A stretch of 12,865 bases of DNA from Promethearchaeota archaeon (GCA_016839865.1 JAEOTN010000099.1:1-12865), one strand, 5' to 3'. Counted from the stretch's first letter, positions 5,340 through 12,865 are shown. Program-made: numbers and translations. Notes: generated by a model from the letters alone, not told the origin.

Positions 5340-5738
5340 ATGATGAAGAAAAAAAGAATAGAGCAGAAAATCCTGATCAACACTACACCTCATGAGATCT
5401 ACGAGGTATTTATGGATTCAAAAAAGCACTCAAAATTGACTGAGAGTGAAGCAAAGATAAGTCGAAAAATTGGAGGAAAATACTCTGTGTGGGAAGGAAC
5501 AATAAGTGGAAAAAACGTCGAATTAATCCCAGATAAAAAAATCGTCCAAACATGGAAAAGTGATGGAGAAGATTGGGCAAAAAACCCTCCTTCTACGATT
5601 ACGCTTCTTCTGGAACCAGTCGATGAAGGAACCGTAATAAAATTCACACAAGAAGATATTCCCGAAGAAGCGTGTGACTCTGTAAAGAAAGGATGGAATA
5701 CATATTATTGGGAAGCACTTAAAGAAATGTTTCCATAA
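5340..5738 (+). CDS. SRPBCC/AHSA1-like domain protein
   Basis: This protein of 132 residues (from the ATG at 5340) has the START-like helix-grip fold pattern of the AHSA1 (activator of Hsp90 ATPase homolog 1) family. Visible parts are the first strand I-E-Q-K-I-L-I-N, the helix T-P-H-E-I-Y-E-V-F-M-D-S-K-K-H-S, the strands G-G-K-Y-S-V-W-E-G-T-I-S-G and I-V-Q-T-W-K-S, and the long C-terminal helix around K-K-G-W-N-T-Y-Y-W-E-A-L-K-E-M-F. Such domains bind a hydrophobic ligand in a central cavity; many prokaryotic members have no known ligand. A GTG at 5334 and an ATG at 5343 are alternative starts; no clear Shine-Dalgarno site is seen and the upstream TTTTACAA near 5314-5321 is a weak TATA candidate. 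It converges with the LVIVD gene, leaving a 52-base gap. Confidence 0.85.
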   Translation: MMKKKRIEQKILINTTPHEIYEVFMDSKKHSKLTESEAKISRKIGGKYSVWEGTISGKNVELIPDKKIVQTWKSDGEDWAKNPPSTITLLLEPVDEGTVIKFTQEDIPEEACDSVKKGWNTYYWEALKEMFP

Positions 5739-5790
5739 AGAGAAATCTGATATTTAAAGTTATAAAAAAGAATATCCAACAAAGATCCTG

Positions 5791-6951
5791 TTAAGATAAT
5801 GATTTATATTTTTTTTTCTTCTCACTTTTTCTCATCCTCAAACATACAACTAAGCACCCAATGACCATACTAAAAAGTATAAATGTAGAATTTATGGGTA
5901 TTTTGCGCGTCCTTGGGGCTAAAATTCGCACTCCTCCCCCAAATGTTGCGAGATAAATCCGATCATCTTCTATTGCGACTCTTATTGTTCTGTACTCATG
6001 TTCATAAGAGCTGACCAAACCCGGTGATTCTATATTTGAGCAGTTGATTACCTTTAGTCCAAAATAATCATCAGCTAAAAGTGCAATCTCTTCTTCTACC
6101 AGTTTGACATCATTGAAGAATCCACCATCATCATATGTTCCTATGACGCTAATATTAAACGGATCCGAGAAATTCAGGATTTTCAAACCATAATTATAAT
6201 CGTTAAGATAAACCAGATCATCTATATGTGCTTTTGGGGCTCCTCCTCTATGCGCTACACCAGTATCAACGATGCTTACAAAAGTGATATTAGTAGGATC
6301 ACTCACATTCAGTAGTTTCATATCTAAAATGGTGGGTGGTGCATCCACATTAGGAAGTCGAGTTCCTACAAACGCAAAATCATCCACATCGCTTCCATAA
6401 TTGTATTCCTCAACAACATATACGGGTCCAACATCACCAGTGCTATCGTCCCATCTACTTATCATCACTGGATCAGTAGGATCTGTCACATTCACGATTT
6501 GTAAACCATCTTCTTCTGCTCCAATAAACAGTAATTCACCCTTTAACTGGATGAATGTGGAGGATGAATAGTTCAGATAAGCGGAGAGGAACTCCAACTG
6601 GCTTGGATTGCTATAATTAAAGATGTTCACACCATTTGCAGCGGTTACAAATACCAGTTCTCTTTCTGTGTCTAATTCTATATCATGAATGAATGATAAA
6701 GAATACGAATCTAGTTCCAAACAGTTATCAGGATTACTGATATTGTAAACCGCAAGCACTCCTCGATTAATTTCCAAAAGGAAGGCTAATTCATTATCAA
6801 TATATTTTGCGTTGATGAGGTTACTCCCATCGGCAATTGTTCCAATTTCGGAAAATCTTCCTGTATACTCCATACTCGATCCAAAAGATGGAAAAGTGCA
6901 CAATGAAATAACAATAGCAACCCCAATTATCGTGGATAGTTTGCTCCTCAT
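5791..6951 (-). CDS. Secreted, membrane-anchored LVIVD-repeat beta-propeller protein
   Basis: This protein of 386 residues starts with a signal sequence (M-R-S-K-L then hydrophobic I-I-G-V-A-I-V-I-S-L-C to about residue 26). The body carries repeats of the LVIVD type: L-A-V-Y-N-I-S-N-P, V-N-I-F-N-Y-S-N-P, L-Q-I-V-N-V-T-D-P, M-K-L-L-N-V-S-D-P, L-K-I-L-N-F-S-D-P and L-K-V-I-N-C-S, at roughly 45-60 residue steps, ending in V-R-I-L-A-P. These units are blades of a beta-propeller found on archaeal and bacterial surfaces. A membrane helix at about 356-372 and a lysine-rich tail follow, so the propeller faces outward. The frame opens with a TTG at 6966, but the ATG at 6951 directly precedes the signal sequence. 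An AAATATATATG at about 7052-7064 may be its TATA box, implying a long leader. The ligand is unknown. Confidence 0.87.
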   Translation of the reverse strand: MRSKLSTIIGVAIVISLCTFPSFGSSMEYTGRFSEIGTIADGSNLINAKYIDNELAFLLEINRGVLAVYNISNPDNCLELDSYSLSFIHDIELDTERELVFVTAANGVNIFNYSNPSQLEFLSAYLNYSSSTFIQLKGELLFIGAEEDGLQIVNVTDPTDPVMISRWDDSTGDVGPVYVVEEYNYGSDVDDFAFVGTRLPNVDAPPTILDMKLLNVSDPTNITFVSIVDTGVAHRGGAPKAHIDDLVYLNDYNYGLKILNFSDPFNISVIGTYDDGGFFNDVKLVEEEIALLADDYFGLKVINCSNIESPGLVSSYEHEYRTIRVAIEDDRIYLATFGGGVRILAPRTRKIPINSTFILFSMVIGCLVVCLRMRKSEKKKKYKSLS

Positions 6952-7093
6952 ACTTCTTCTACTCAAAATCTGATTCGTGTGATAAGAAATAATCGACTTA
7001 CTATTATTGGAAAAAGATTGACAATTTCTTCAATAAATAACAACACTTTCATATATATTTATTCGCATAAGGATAATTGAGGAAGTAGCATAT

Positions 7094-8299
7094 TTAGGAA
7101 TCATCAGTGCTCAACTGTTCATATCCATGATATATCCGATATTGCTCCAAATTTATATTTACAGTTTGGATGACTTCAGGAGTAATTTCATGTATATTAG
7201 CCTTATACTCCTTTTTCACGTCAATATATTCTTGTATTACTTTTTTAATCTCCTGAAAATCATCTAGTTCAAATTGGTCGTAGATTTCTTCCAGAAACGG
7301 TAAAGGATCACTAATGAAATCCTCATACTTCAATGAATAGAAGTTTTTTGGAGGAATAAGTTCTTTAGTTTTCTCAAATACGGAGAAGCAGTGCTTCAGT
7401 TCGTTTATAATAAAGGAATTGAACTTCTCTTCATTCCATACCTGCAGTGCAGATAATTCCATTAATTTATGAAAGAGTAGTTTTAAGGAACACAAAAGAG
7501 GATATGGATTTCGATATGTATAGATAAATTTCGCATTCGGATACATTTCCAATAGGAGTTTAATACGGGCAGCATTTGCGGGATTCTTAAGCACCAATTG
7601 TTTACCCTCATTCTTTACAGTGGTTTTCTGTATGAAATAATGATAAATTTTCTTCCAATTCATTACATCCTTTGGAGGGCAGTGCTCAAATGTCATGTAT
7701 TTTGCGAAATATTTATAATTCTGCGGAAAAATAAGAACATTCGGGACACCATACTTCGACAAAGTTGCGACTGCATATGATTCTTCTTGAGGTCCATCAA
7801 TGTCCAACTCAATATTATCCATGGGTCGTGTTTTGGGAAGTCTTCGTTTAAGGATTCGACGTGCGGGATCAGAAAATGATAGATTGTATAATGGGGTGAA
7901 CACATCTAAATTGGACATATATCCCAATCGTTTGTCCTTAGAAAATAGGATATGTAGTAAAGTTGTCGCTGTTCTATAAAATCCAATTATGAAAATGGGA
8001 TCTTTGGTTAATTTCGTGTTTTTTATTTTTTTTTGGAACCGAATTTTTTCAATAATGCGTAGTGGTAGTGTAATTGTTGACATCCAGAACACCCACAATA
8101 ACCGTGGAATGTATCTAAATGACACCTTAAATTTGTTAATCCACAACAGTCGGAAGATATTTCTGAGAGAATAAGACACCATGTGTGTTTGAGTAATAAT
8201 TTTCCAAGTTGTATTCTTCTTCTTTTCTTCTCTGGTTCGAGTCATCTTTTTCTTACTCGTGGAAATCTCTATTGGAGTTCTTTCGCTTTCTCTAAGCAT
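7094..8299 (-). CDS. Sulfotransferase family protein (copy 1), third gene of an operon
   Basis: This 401-residue protein matches the bacterial-type Sulfotransfer_3 family, which moves sulfate from PAPS to a hydroxyl or amine. The 5'-phosphosulfate loop is at residues 101-116 (P-I-F-I-I-G-F-Y-R-T-A-T-T-L-L-H) and the 3'-phosphate site at 262-272 (Y-R-N-P-Y-P-L-L-C-S-L). Other family marks are R-P-M-D-N, G-P-Q-E-E, L-V-L-K-N-P and L-K-Y-E-D-F. The usual R-S-G-T-T is R-T-A-T-T here. A hydrophobic stretch at about 63-82 may hold it to the membrane. The ATG at 8299 overlaps the nucleotidyltransferase gene by 31 bases; the in-frame ATG at 8245 leaves a 23-base gap and gives an N-terminus closer in length to the paralog at 11636-12784, so it may be the true start. 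Acceptor unknown. Confidence 0.85.
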   Translation of the reverse strand: MLRESERTPIEISTSKKKMTRTREEKKKNTTWKIITQTHMVSYSLRNIFRLLWINKFKVSFRYIPRLLWVFWMSTITLPLRIIEKIRFQKKIKNTKLTKDPIFIIGFYRTATTLLHILFSKDKRLGYMSNLDVFTPLYNLSFSDPARRILKRRLPKTRPMDNIELDIDGPQEESYAVATLSKYGVPNVLIFPQNYKYFAKYMTFEHCPPKDVMNWKKIYHYFIQKTTVKNEGKQLVLKNPANAARIKLLLEMYPNAKFIYTYRNPYPLLCSLKLLFHKLMELSALQVWNEEKFNSFIINELKHCFSVFEKTKELIPPKNFYSLKYEDFISDPLPFLEEIYDQFELDDFQEIKKVIQEYIDVKKEYKANIHEITPEVIQTVNINLEQYRIYHGYEQLSTDDS

Positions 8300-9087
8300 A
8301 ATTTTAAAACTGAAAATCCTAAAGATATGAGTTTTCTAAGGGTATACGAGTTCCTAAACTCTTCTTTAAAGGCAATCCATCCCGTATCATAATAGTTTTT
8401 ATAATTTTCAGCGATTTTGTAGTATTGCAGCTTATCTAATTCCTCTACTATTTTGGTTCTATTTAATCTCCATAATGAAAGTGGATCTTCATGTGTTTGA
8501 CTTATCAATCTGACAGGAGAAGGTGAAACTCTCCAACTCATTCGTCGTATCATCGTCCAAAGTTCTAATCCCGTCCGATCAATCATAGATAGGGAAATTG
8601 TTGGTAAGAATTCCTCTAATAAAAGCGCTTTTCGTAAATCTAGTTCTCGAATTATTAATGGTTCCCGATTCTCAAACACGGTTGGTTGACCAAATAGCGA
8701 GATTATATCATCTTTTCTTGGATATACAAAATCGATTAATTGTGTTAATCTGTTTACTGTCATAATTTGAATTCTAGGAATATGCAGATAATCAGGATTT
8801 TTTTCAACATATCTTTCTTCATACAATTCGGGTAGTCTAACAGACTCATGAAAAGAGGATTCATCATCGAAGAAATTTGCATCCTCTTTGACTTTTACAT
8901 GAATATCCACATCGCTTAACATAGGAACATAGTCGATATAACTGTCCCATTCTTTAGTTGCAGAACCTTTACAGTACATATAATCAATAATGGTTGAAAA
9001 ATTCTCTATGAGAAGGCTTTTCCATATCTCTAGACATAAATTGACTTCTTTTCTTGCCTGTTTCATCTCTTCAGAATATTTATCCAT
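8269..9087 (-). CDS. Polymerase-beta-type nucleotidyltransferase domain protein
   Basis: This 272-residue protein has the nucleotidyltransferase signature G41-S42 (C-K-G-S-A-T-K-E-W) followed by S58-D59-V-D61-I, the two metal-binding aspartates. The spacing between G-S and D-x-D is a little longer than in minimal MNT domains. The strand expected to carry the third carboxylate reads I-P-R-I-Q-I-M, with Gln in place of Asp, so activity is uncertain. Residues from about 150 on are largely helical, with a W-R-V-S-P-S-P-V-R-L stretch that may form a separate domain. Its ATG overlaps the stop of the upstream gene by one base (TAATG), and its end overlaps or nearly touches the sulfotransferase, so all three are probably one operon. 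The reaction (nucleotide transfer to RNA, protein or a small molecule) cannot be told. Confidence 0.78.
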   Translation of the reverse strand: MDKYSEEMKQARKEVNLCLEIWKSLLIENFSTIIDYMYCKGSATKEWDSYIDYVPMLSDVDIHVKVKEDANFFDDESSFHESVRLPELYEERYVEKNPDYLHIPRIQIMTVNRLTQLIDFVYPRKDDIISLFGQPTVFENREPLIIRELDLRKALLLEEFLPTISLSMIDRTGLELWTMIRRMSWRVSPSPVRLISQTHEDPLSLWRLNRTKIVEELDKLQYYKIAENYKNYYDTGWIAFKEEFRNSYTLRKLISLGFSVLKLCLEKAKELQ

Positions 9088-9956
9088 TATTCCAATCGAC
9101 CTTCATGTTGCTCTTTCAGAATTGTGTTTACGTATTGTAAGTATGCTTTAATAGCAAATTTTAGTCCCTCGTCTTCCTGAATCTCTTTCCAGTGTTCTAG
9201 AGAACCTAATGAATTTCGTCCAATATTTATACGAAACCAACTAACTGGATATATAACTTCACTTTCGATAAATCCCATCGCTTCTTCAAATGTGATAAGA
9301 TTCATTTTTATCTCAGATTCTTGGGTCAATGGATGAATATTCCCACTAATAATATAGAAATTTGCAGCCTCTTGTGCAGTGCAGACAATTCCTGCGACCC
9401 ATCCAATAAAATTCTTAGTCTGTTCATAGATTGAATACAAATCTCGATCATTGGGGTAATGTACATATTGGTACCCATTTCCATGGAACATAGATGCAAT
9501 AAAACTTCGTTCAGTAACATCTTGTATAAGAACTGGAAAATGCCTTTGGGTTCGAATTCGTCTATGAGCTTCTCTCAATCGTTCAACATTTTCAGGATTC
9601 AATCTAACAAATAATGCATCCTCAAATGTGTTCGCCTCAAATCCTGCGATTCCATAAAAGATCCAGCCATTTTTTCTAATCGTATTGAATGCATTTACAA
9701 GCCTCGTAATTAATTCTTGGTCATTCACAACGGCTTCATCATCATGATGTTTCACTGTGAAATCACTAAACACATCTTCTAGTCCAACTTCCTTAAAGAA
9801 CCTCCCACGGGAGAGTTCGGAAAAAATATTTCCAACCACATGGAGTTGGTGTTTATTATCCATAGCGACAATTGACAAAGCTCCTCCAATGTCTGCACCC
9901 TCACGGTCTCCTTGAGCGAGTAATACATGAGGAGGATTATAAAAGCGAATACTCAT
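9087..9956 (-). CDS. Unrecognised 289-residue soluble protein, first gene of the operon
   Basis: I do not recognise a family. The protein has no signal peptide or membrane helix and looks like a mixed alpha/beta cytosolic domain. Notable stretches are the N-terminal P-P-H-V-L-L-A-Q-G-D-R-E-G-A-D-I-G-G-A-L, H-H-D-D-E near residue 70, W-I-F-Y-G-I-A-G-F-E-A, a basic R-E-A-H-R-R-I-R-T-Q-R segment near 130, and F-H-G-N-G-Y-Q-Y-V-H-Y-P-N-D-R-D near 160-175. The ATG at 9956 is 29 bases below a TATA-like CATTTAAAGG, consistent with a leaderless start. The gene ends in a one-base overlap (TAATG) with the nucleotidyltransferase, which makes the two likely partners. It is divergent from the beta-helix gene. 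It could be a regulator or a substrate-binding partner of the nucleotidyltransferase; neither is shown. Confidence 0.8.
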   Translation of the reverse strand: MSIRFYNPPHVLLAQGDREGADIGGALSIVAMDNKHQLHVVGNIFSELSRGRFFKEVGLEDVFSDFTVKHHDDEAVVNDQELITRLVNAFNTIRKNGWIFYGIAGFEANTFEDALFVRLNPENVERLREAHRRIRTQRHFPVLIQDVTERSFIASMFHGNGYQYVHYPNDRDLYSIYEQTKNFIGWVAGIVCTAQEAANFYIISGNIHPLTQESEIKMNLITFEEAMGFIESEVIYPVSWFRINIGRNSLGSLEHWKEIQEDEGLKFAIKAYLQYVNTILKEQHEGRLE

Positions 9957-9980
9957 GTTTCAATTCTTGTTGGTTCGTTT

Positions 9981-9990
9981 CCTTTAAATG
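9981..9990 (-). promoter_or_regulatory. TATA box of the three-gene nucleotidyltransferase-sulfotransferase operon
   Basis: On the minus strand this reads CATTTAAAGG, centred about 29 bases before the ATG at 9956. The distance fits a leaderless transcript, and no Shine-Dalgarno site is visible before that ATG. It lies in the roughly 110-base divergent region shared with the beta-helix gene. Confidence 0.5.
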
Positions 9991-10054
9991 CTTTCTGTCC
10001 AGTTCATAAACATTTGCCAAAAAGGTTAAAAGAATGTGAAATCATGGAAAGTTC

Positions 10055-10058
10055 GAGG
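10055..10058 (+). promoter_or_regulatory. Ribosome site that favours the ATG at 10066
   Basis: GAGG followed by seven bases and then ATG at 10066 gives normal Shine-Dalgarno spacing. The alternative GTG at 10036, ten codons upstream in the same frame, has no such site, though an AT-rich TTCATAAACATT lies about 28 bases before it. Confidence 0.45.
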
Positions 10059-10065
10059 AAAAAGT

Positions 10066-11574
10066 ATGCGAATCTCAAAATTCTTAAGCATTTCAATATG
10101 CATGTGTATACTGGTCTCTGGGTTTATATGTTTCACATCATTCGTTCCCTCGCATTCTGATACTGAGACCATTGCTTCTAAACCAGTTGAGCCTATAACT
10201 AAGAATATAATATCTTCTGTAGGTACTCTCGATCAAGTTGAACCTATCAATATCTCCTCACCAACAGATTGGGCTTTATATCCCTTTATTACTGGAAATG
10301 GTTCAGAATCTAATCCTTATGTTATAGAAAACGTTGAAATTCATGGTTCTGGTGTGAAAAGCTATGAATCGAATTCCATTCCAACACTAAACTTGACCTA
10401 CAATGGAATTTTTATAGACTCCAATGAATCTTTTATAATTAAAAACAGTGAAATATTGAACTTTTCTGTGGGAATCCAGTTTGGATTTGGAGTCAATATA
10501 ACTCAAGTATCTAATGTGACAATCGACAACTGCGGATTGGGAATATATAGTTGGATACATCAAGTTACACTAAATATCTCAGAATGTCATATATCCAACT
10601 GTAGATGGCTCTCTACAAGTAGTGCATATGACTTAGAAAGATTTCAATATGGGGGTTACGGGATTTGGGCACGTTCGACTAAAGAACCCTCGATAATTAA
10701 AAACAATTTAGTAGAAAATTGTACTTTTGGTATCTACATCAGTGGTACCACTAATATCACACAGAATACTTTGATTAATTGTGGATTTTTTGTTAACATG
10801 CAGATGCTTGTTGTTAGTCTTCCATATATTCATGATGACAACATTGTGAATGGTAAACCACTTAAAATATTCTGGTATGAAGATAATCTTAATATTCGTC
10901 AAAGTGACGTAGACCAATATGGTCAAATGCTATTCATTATGTGTGATAATCTAAATTTTGCCAGAGTATCCATTACTGAACCGTGTAGTGTTGGATTATT
11001 TGTGATAAACATTCGTATGAATCCAATGATTGGCATTGACTCAGCGAATGGTACTAAGTTAACTTCGGTTCATTGCGCAAATCAGGCAGTTGGGATGTAT
11101 CTGTATGGATATGCAGTTCAAGCGCGTGGATTAAGCGTTGAAAACTGTGAAGTTGGTTATCTAATGGTAAGAATGAGGTTATGTGAATTGGAACGAGTGT
11201 CTGTCACCAACTGCGATTTACCAATTTTTGGATATGACCAAATTGTGAATACTACAATACAACTTGAACCTGGCACACCATTTCATTACTATGATGAAGC
11301 AGCACAATCTCATGGAGTACTCGTTACAGAAATTTCTACAGGAGTACATTTTACTGTTGGTAATGAATCATCACGTGAATTGTGGTTCCAGCTTAATGAA
11401 ACTGGTAAATATGCTATAGTTTCTCTGAATTTAGCGCATCCGGGCTATCTTGGGTTTATAATAGATGTTCGAAACTATGTTATTCCAGGATATAACAATC
11501 TTATCATAATCGCATTGGTTGGAATCTCTGTTGTGGTAGTTTTTTATCAGATTCAAAAATCAAAGAAAATTTAA
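10066..11574 (+). CDS. Secreted right-handed beta-helix (NosD-like) surface protein with C-terminal membrane anchor
   Basis: This protein of 502 residues begins with a signal sequence (M-R-I-S-K-F-L then I-S-I-C-M-C-I-L-V-S-G-F-I). At about 65-95 is the block W-A-L-Y-P-F-I-T-G-N-G-S-E-S-N-P-Y-V-I-E-N-V, typical of archaeal NosD/pectate-lyase-like proteins just before the solenoid. Coils rich in N-C, I-x-N-S and N-x-T turns follow (for example I-I-K-N-S-E-I-L-N-F-S-V-G-I-Q, V-T-I-D-N-C-G-L-G-I-Y, I-S-E-C-H-I-S-N-C). A helix near 479-495 and the basic tail Q-K-S-K-K-I anchor it, so the solenoid faces outside. Many N-x-S/T sequons suggest glycosylation. It is divergent from the operon at 7094-9956 and convergent with the second sulfotransferase. 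Enzymatic or adhesive function is not known. Confidence 0.87.
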   Translation: MRISKFLSISICMCILVSGFICFTSFVPSHSDTETIASKPVEPITKNIISSVGTLDQVEPINISSPTDWALYPFITGNGSESNPYVIENVEIHGSGVKSYESNSIPTLNLTYNGIFIDSNESFIIKNSEILNFSVGIQFGFGVNITQVSNVTIDNCGLGIYSWIHQVTLNISECHISNCRWLSTSSAYDLERFQYGGYGIWARSTKEPSIIKNNLVENCTFGIYISGTTNITQNTLINCGFFVNMQMLVVSLPYIHDDNIVNGKPLKIFWYEDNLNIRQSDVDQYGQMLFIMCDNLNFARVSITEPCSVGLFVINIRMNPMIGIDSANGTKLTSVHCANQAVGMYLYGYAVQARGLSVENCEVGYLMVRMRLCELERVSVTNCDLPIFGYDQIVNTTIQLEPGTPFHYYDEAAQSHGVLVTEISTGVHFTVGNESSRELWFQLNETGKYAIVSLNLAHPGYLGFIIDVRNYVIPGYNNLIIIALVGISVVVVFYQIQKSKKI

Positions 11575-11575
11575 T

Positions 11576-11586
11576 CTTTTTTTTCT
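11576..11586 (+). terminator. T-run terminator after the beta-helix gene
   Basis: A T-run interrupted by single C residues starts directly after the stop codon at 11574, a typical archaeal U-tract terminator. On the opposite strand, a run of seven T at 11608-11614 could terminate the converging sulfotransferase gene. Confidence 0.5.
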
Positions 11587-11635
11587 CATAAAGAAATTAC
11601 CAAGATAAAAAAAGGAGAGAAAATAGTATTTATTT

Positions 11636-12784
11636 CTATCTTTTTATGGTCATAGATGGTTCCAATTTAACATACCCATGATCTCTTCTATAATCATCCC
11701 AGTTTGTGTTAACTAGTCGAATTATTCGAGGAGTTAATTTGTGATTGTTGGCTTTATAGTTCTTTTTTGCATTGATATAGGTCTGTAAGATTGGTTTAAC
11801 TTCTTTAAAATCATCCAAATCGAATTTTTTATAAATATCTTTGATGTAGGGCATCGGGTTAACAATGAAATCCTCGTATTTAATCTCATAGAAGTTTTCA
11901 GGAGGAATTAACTTTCGATCTCGATGAAATACTGTATAAGTTTCACTCAAGATTTTCAACATACTCTTTTCTATATCCTCTTCTTTCCATGTCTGAAGCG
12001 TGGATACATTTACTAAGGAATTTAGTAAGAGTCGCATTGAGCAGAACAATGTGTAAGGATTTCTATATGTATAAATGAATTTAGCGTTTGGATACATCTT
12101 TAAAAGGTGTTTGATTCTTCCCGCATTTGCAGGATTCTTCATTACTAAACGTTTTCCATTATATTTCCATGTCAGTTTTTTAATGAAATAGTTGTACACT
12201 TTCTTCCATCTTTCCAAGTCTCGTGGATGACTATCTTCAAACGTGAGAAATTTGGCAAAATATTCAAAATTTTGTGGAAATATCAACAAATTTATCATAC
12301 CGTATTTACTTTTAGCCCCAATGGCGTAGTGTTCCTCCTGAGGGCTGTCTACATATAATTCAACATTATCCATTGGACGAGTGGGTGGAAGAGATCTTTT
12401 TAATATTCGTCGACAGGATTTTGGGAATGATAAGTTCATTAATGGTAGCAAAGCATCTAAGTTTGACATGTAAGCTAAGCGTTTATCCATGGAGAAGAAA
12501 GTATGGAGAAAAGTTGTAGCAGTTCTGTAACCTCCAATTATGAATATGGGATCTTTCGTTAATTTCGTATGTTTAATTTTGCGTTCAAACCGAATCTTCT
12601 CAATTATTCTCATTGGAAGCATTATAAGAGATGCAATCAATGCAAATAGAAACCGAGGAATGTACATAAATGATATTTTGAACTTGTTGATCCAAAGAAG
12701 ACGGAATATGTTTGTAAGTGAAAACGTGCTCATCTGCTCTTGAGTGATGTTTTTCCAAGAATCATCTTTATTGATTGATACCAC
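11636..12784 (-). CDS. Sulfotransferase family protein (copy 2)
   Basis: This protein of 382 residues from a GTG at 12784 is paralogous to the sulfotransferase at 7094-8299; the core is more than half identical by eye. It has the 5'-phosphosulfate loop at residues 79-94 (P-I-F-I-I-G-G-Y-R-T-A-T-T-F-L-H), R-P-M-D-N near 136-140, S-P-Q-E-E, L-V-M-K-N-P, and the 3'-phosphate site Y-R-N-P-Y-T-L-F-C-S-M near 240-250. A hydrophobic stretch at about 44-62 may be membrane-associated. The frame is open back to a TTG at 12808, but GGAGAGGAG at 12789-12797 lies inside that extension and four bases before the GTG, so GTG is the better start. The acceptor is unknown; the usual family donor is PAPS. Confidence 0.85.
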   Translation of the reverse strand: MVSINKDDSWKNITQEQMSTFSLTNIFRLLWINKFKISFMYIPRFLFALIASLIMLPMRIIEKIRFERKIKHTKLTKDPIFIIGGYRTATTFLHTFFSMDKRLAYMSNLDALLPLMNLSFPKSCRRILKRSLPPTRPMDNVELYVDSPQEEHYAIGAKSKYGMINLLIFPQNFEYFAKFLTFEDSHPRDLERWKKVYNYFIKKLTWKYNGKRLVMKNPANAGRIKHLLKMYPNAKFIYTYRNPYTLFCSMRLLLNSLVNVSTLQTWKEEDIEKSMLKILSETYTVFHRDRKLIPPENFYEIKYEDFIVNPMPYIKDIYKKFDLDDFKEVKPILQTYINAKKNYKANNHKLTPRIIRLVNTNWDDYRRDHGYVKLEPSMTIKR

Positions 12785-12788
12785 GAAG

Positions 12789-12797
12789 CTCCTCTCC
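12789..12797 (-). promoter_or_regulatory. Ribosome binding site that sets a GTG start for sulfotransferase copy 2
   Basis: GGAGAGGAG on the minus strand ends four bases before the GTG at 12784; the first GGAG is nine bases before it. Its position inside the longer TTG-started frame argues against that start. Confidence 0.6.
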
Positions 12798-12824
12798 TTA
12801 ATTCTCAAAGATCAATGAGACCAT
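12798..12824 (-). other. Possible 8-codon leader ORF before sulfotransferase copy 2
   Basis: On the minus strand GGGAGG (12836-12841) is followed after 11 bases by ATG and a short frame M-V-S-L-I-F-E-N ending in TAA at 12798-12800. The stop abuts the ribosome site of the main gene. A TATA-like GATTATAAG at 12855-12863 lies upstream. It may be a coupling leader peptide or chance; a frame this short has little statistical weight. Confidence 0.25.
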
Positions 12825-12865
12825 TAAAACCTTATCCTCCCTTTGTTCCTAAGTTCTTATAATCC

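Noticed and set aside
9326..9520. Minus-strand frame of 64 codons in the unknown 289-residue gene
   Set aside because: It is nested in another frame of a long gene with a promoter and coupled neighbour; there is no independent evidence.
10708..10926. Minus-strand frame of 72 codons opposite the beta-helix gene
   Set aside because: It is antisense to well-formed beta-helix coils and has no start signals.
1..12865. CRISPR array, tRNA, rRNA or transposase
   Set aside because: I found no regularly spaced short repeats, no cloverleaf-like or rRNA-like segments and no transposase or integrase reading frame. The repeats seen are decayed gene ends of 100-160 bases.

Overview
The window reads as an AT-rich archaeal genome fragment, most probably from an Asgard (Promethearchaeota, Lokiarchaeia-like) archaeon. 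The evidence is TATA boxes of the TTTATATA/TTTAAA type at leaderless spacing, mixed with purine-rich Shine-Dalgarno sites; a VapB/VapC module; a secreted beta-helix protein whose N-terminal block (W-A-x-Y-P-F-I-T-G-N-G ... N-P-Y-V-I-E-N) I associate with archaeal NosD-like surface proteins; and LVIVD-repeat and bacterial-type sulfotransferase genes. No rRNA, tRNA or ribosomal protein gene is present, so the lineage is inferred.

Left part (1-5210). A 5'-complete, edge-truncated SAM methyltransferase (1-388, minus) is followed by an accessory region built around a different small methyltransferase family. Two full-length copies (2403-3017 and 4487-5092, about 64% identical by hand count) are accompanied by three decayed copies of only the family's 3' end (about 582-745, 1516-1668 and 5114-5210), all on the minus strand. 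Between the repeated 3' ends lie a VapB-VapC toxin-antitoxin pair, a membrane-anchored protein with a C1q-like jelly-roll pattern, and a two-gene unit of PAP2 phosphatase plus a small two-helix membrane protein. The repeated, same-orientation gene ends separating unrelated cargo are the most unusual feature of the window.

Middle part (5340-6951). An SRPBCC/AHSA1-type protein (plus) converges on a secreted, membrane-anchored LVIVD beta-propeller protein (minus).

Right part (7094-12865). Three overlapping or nearly touching minus-strand genes form an operon: an unrecognised 289-residue protein, a polymerase-beta-type nucleotidyltransferase and a sulfotransferase. A secreted beta-helix surface protein (plus) is divergent from it. 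A second, paralogous sulfotransferase (11636-12784, minus) lies beyond. Together these suggest cell-surface functions: sulfotransferases that could modify surface glycans or lipids, next to exported beta-helix and beta-propeller proteins. That link is inference from proximity only.
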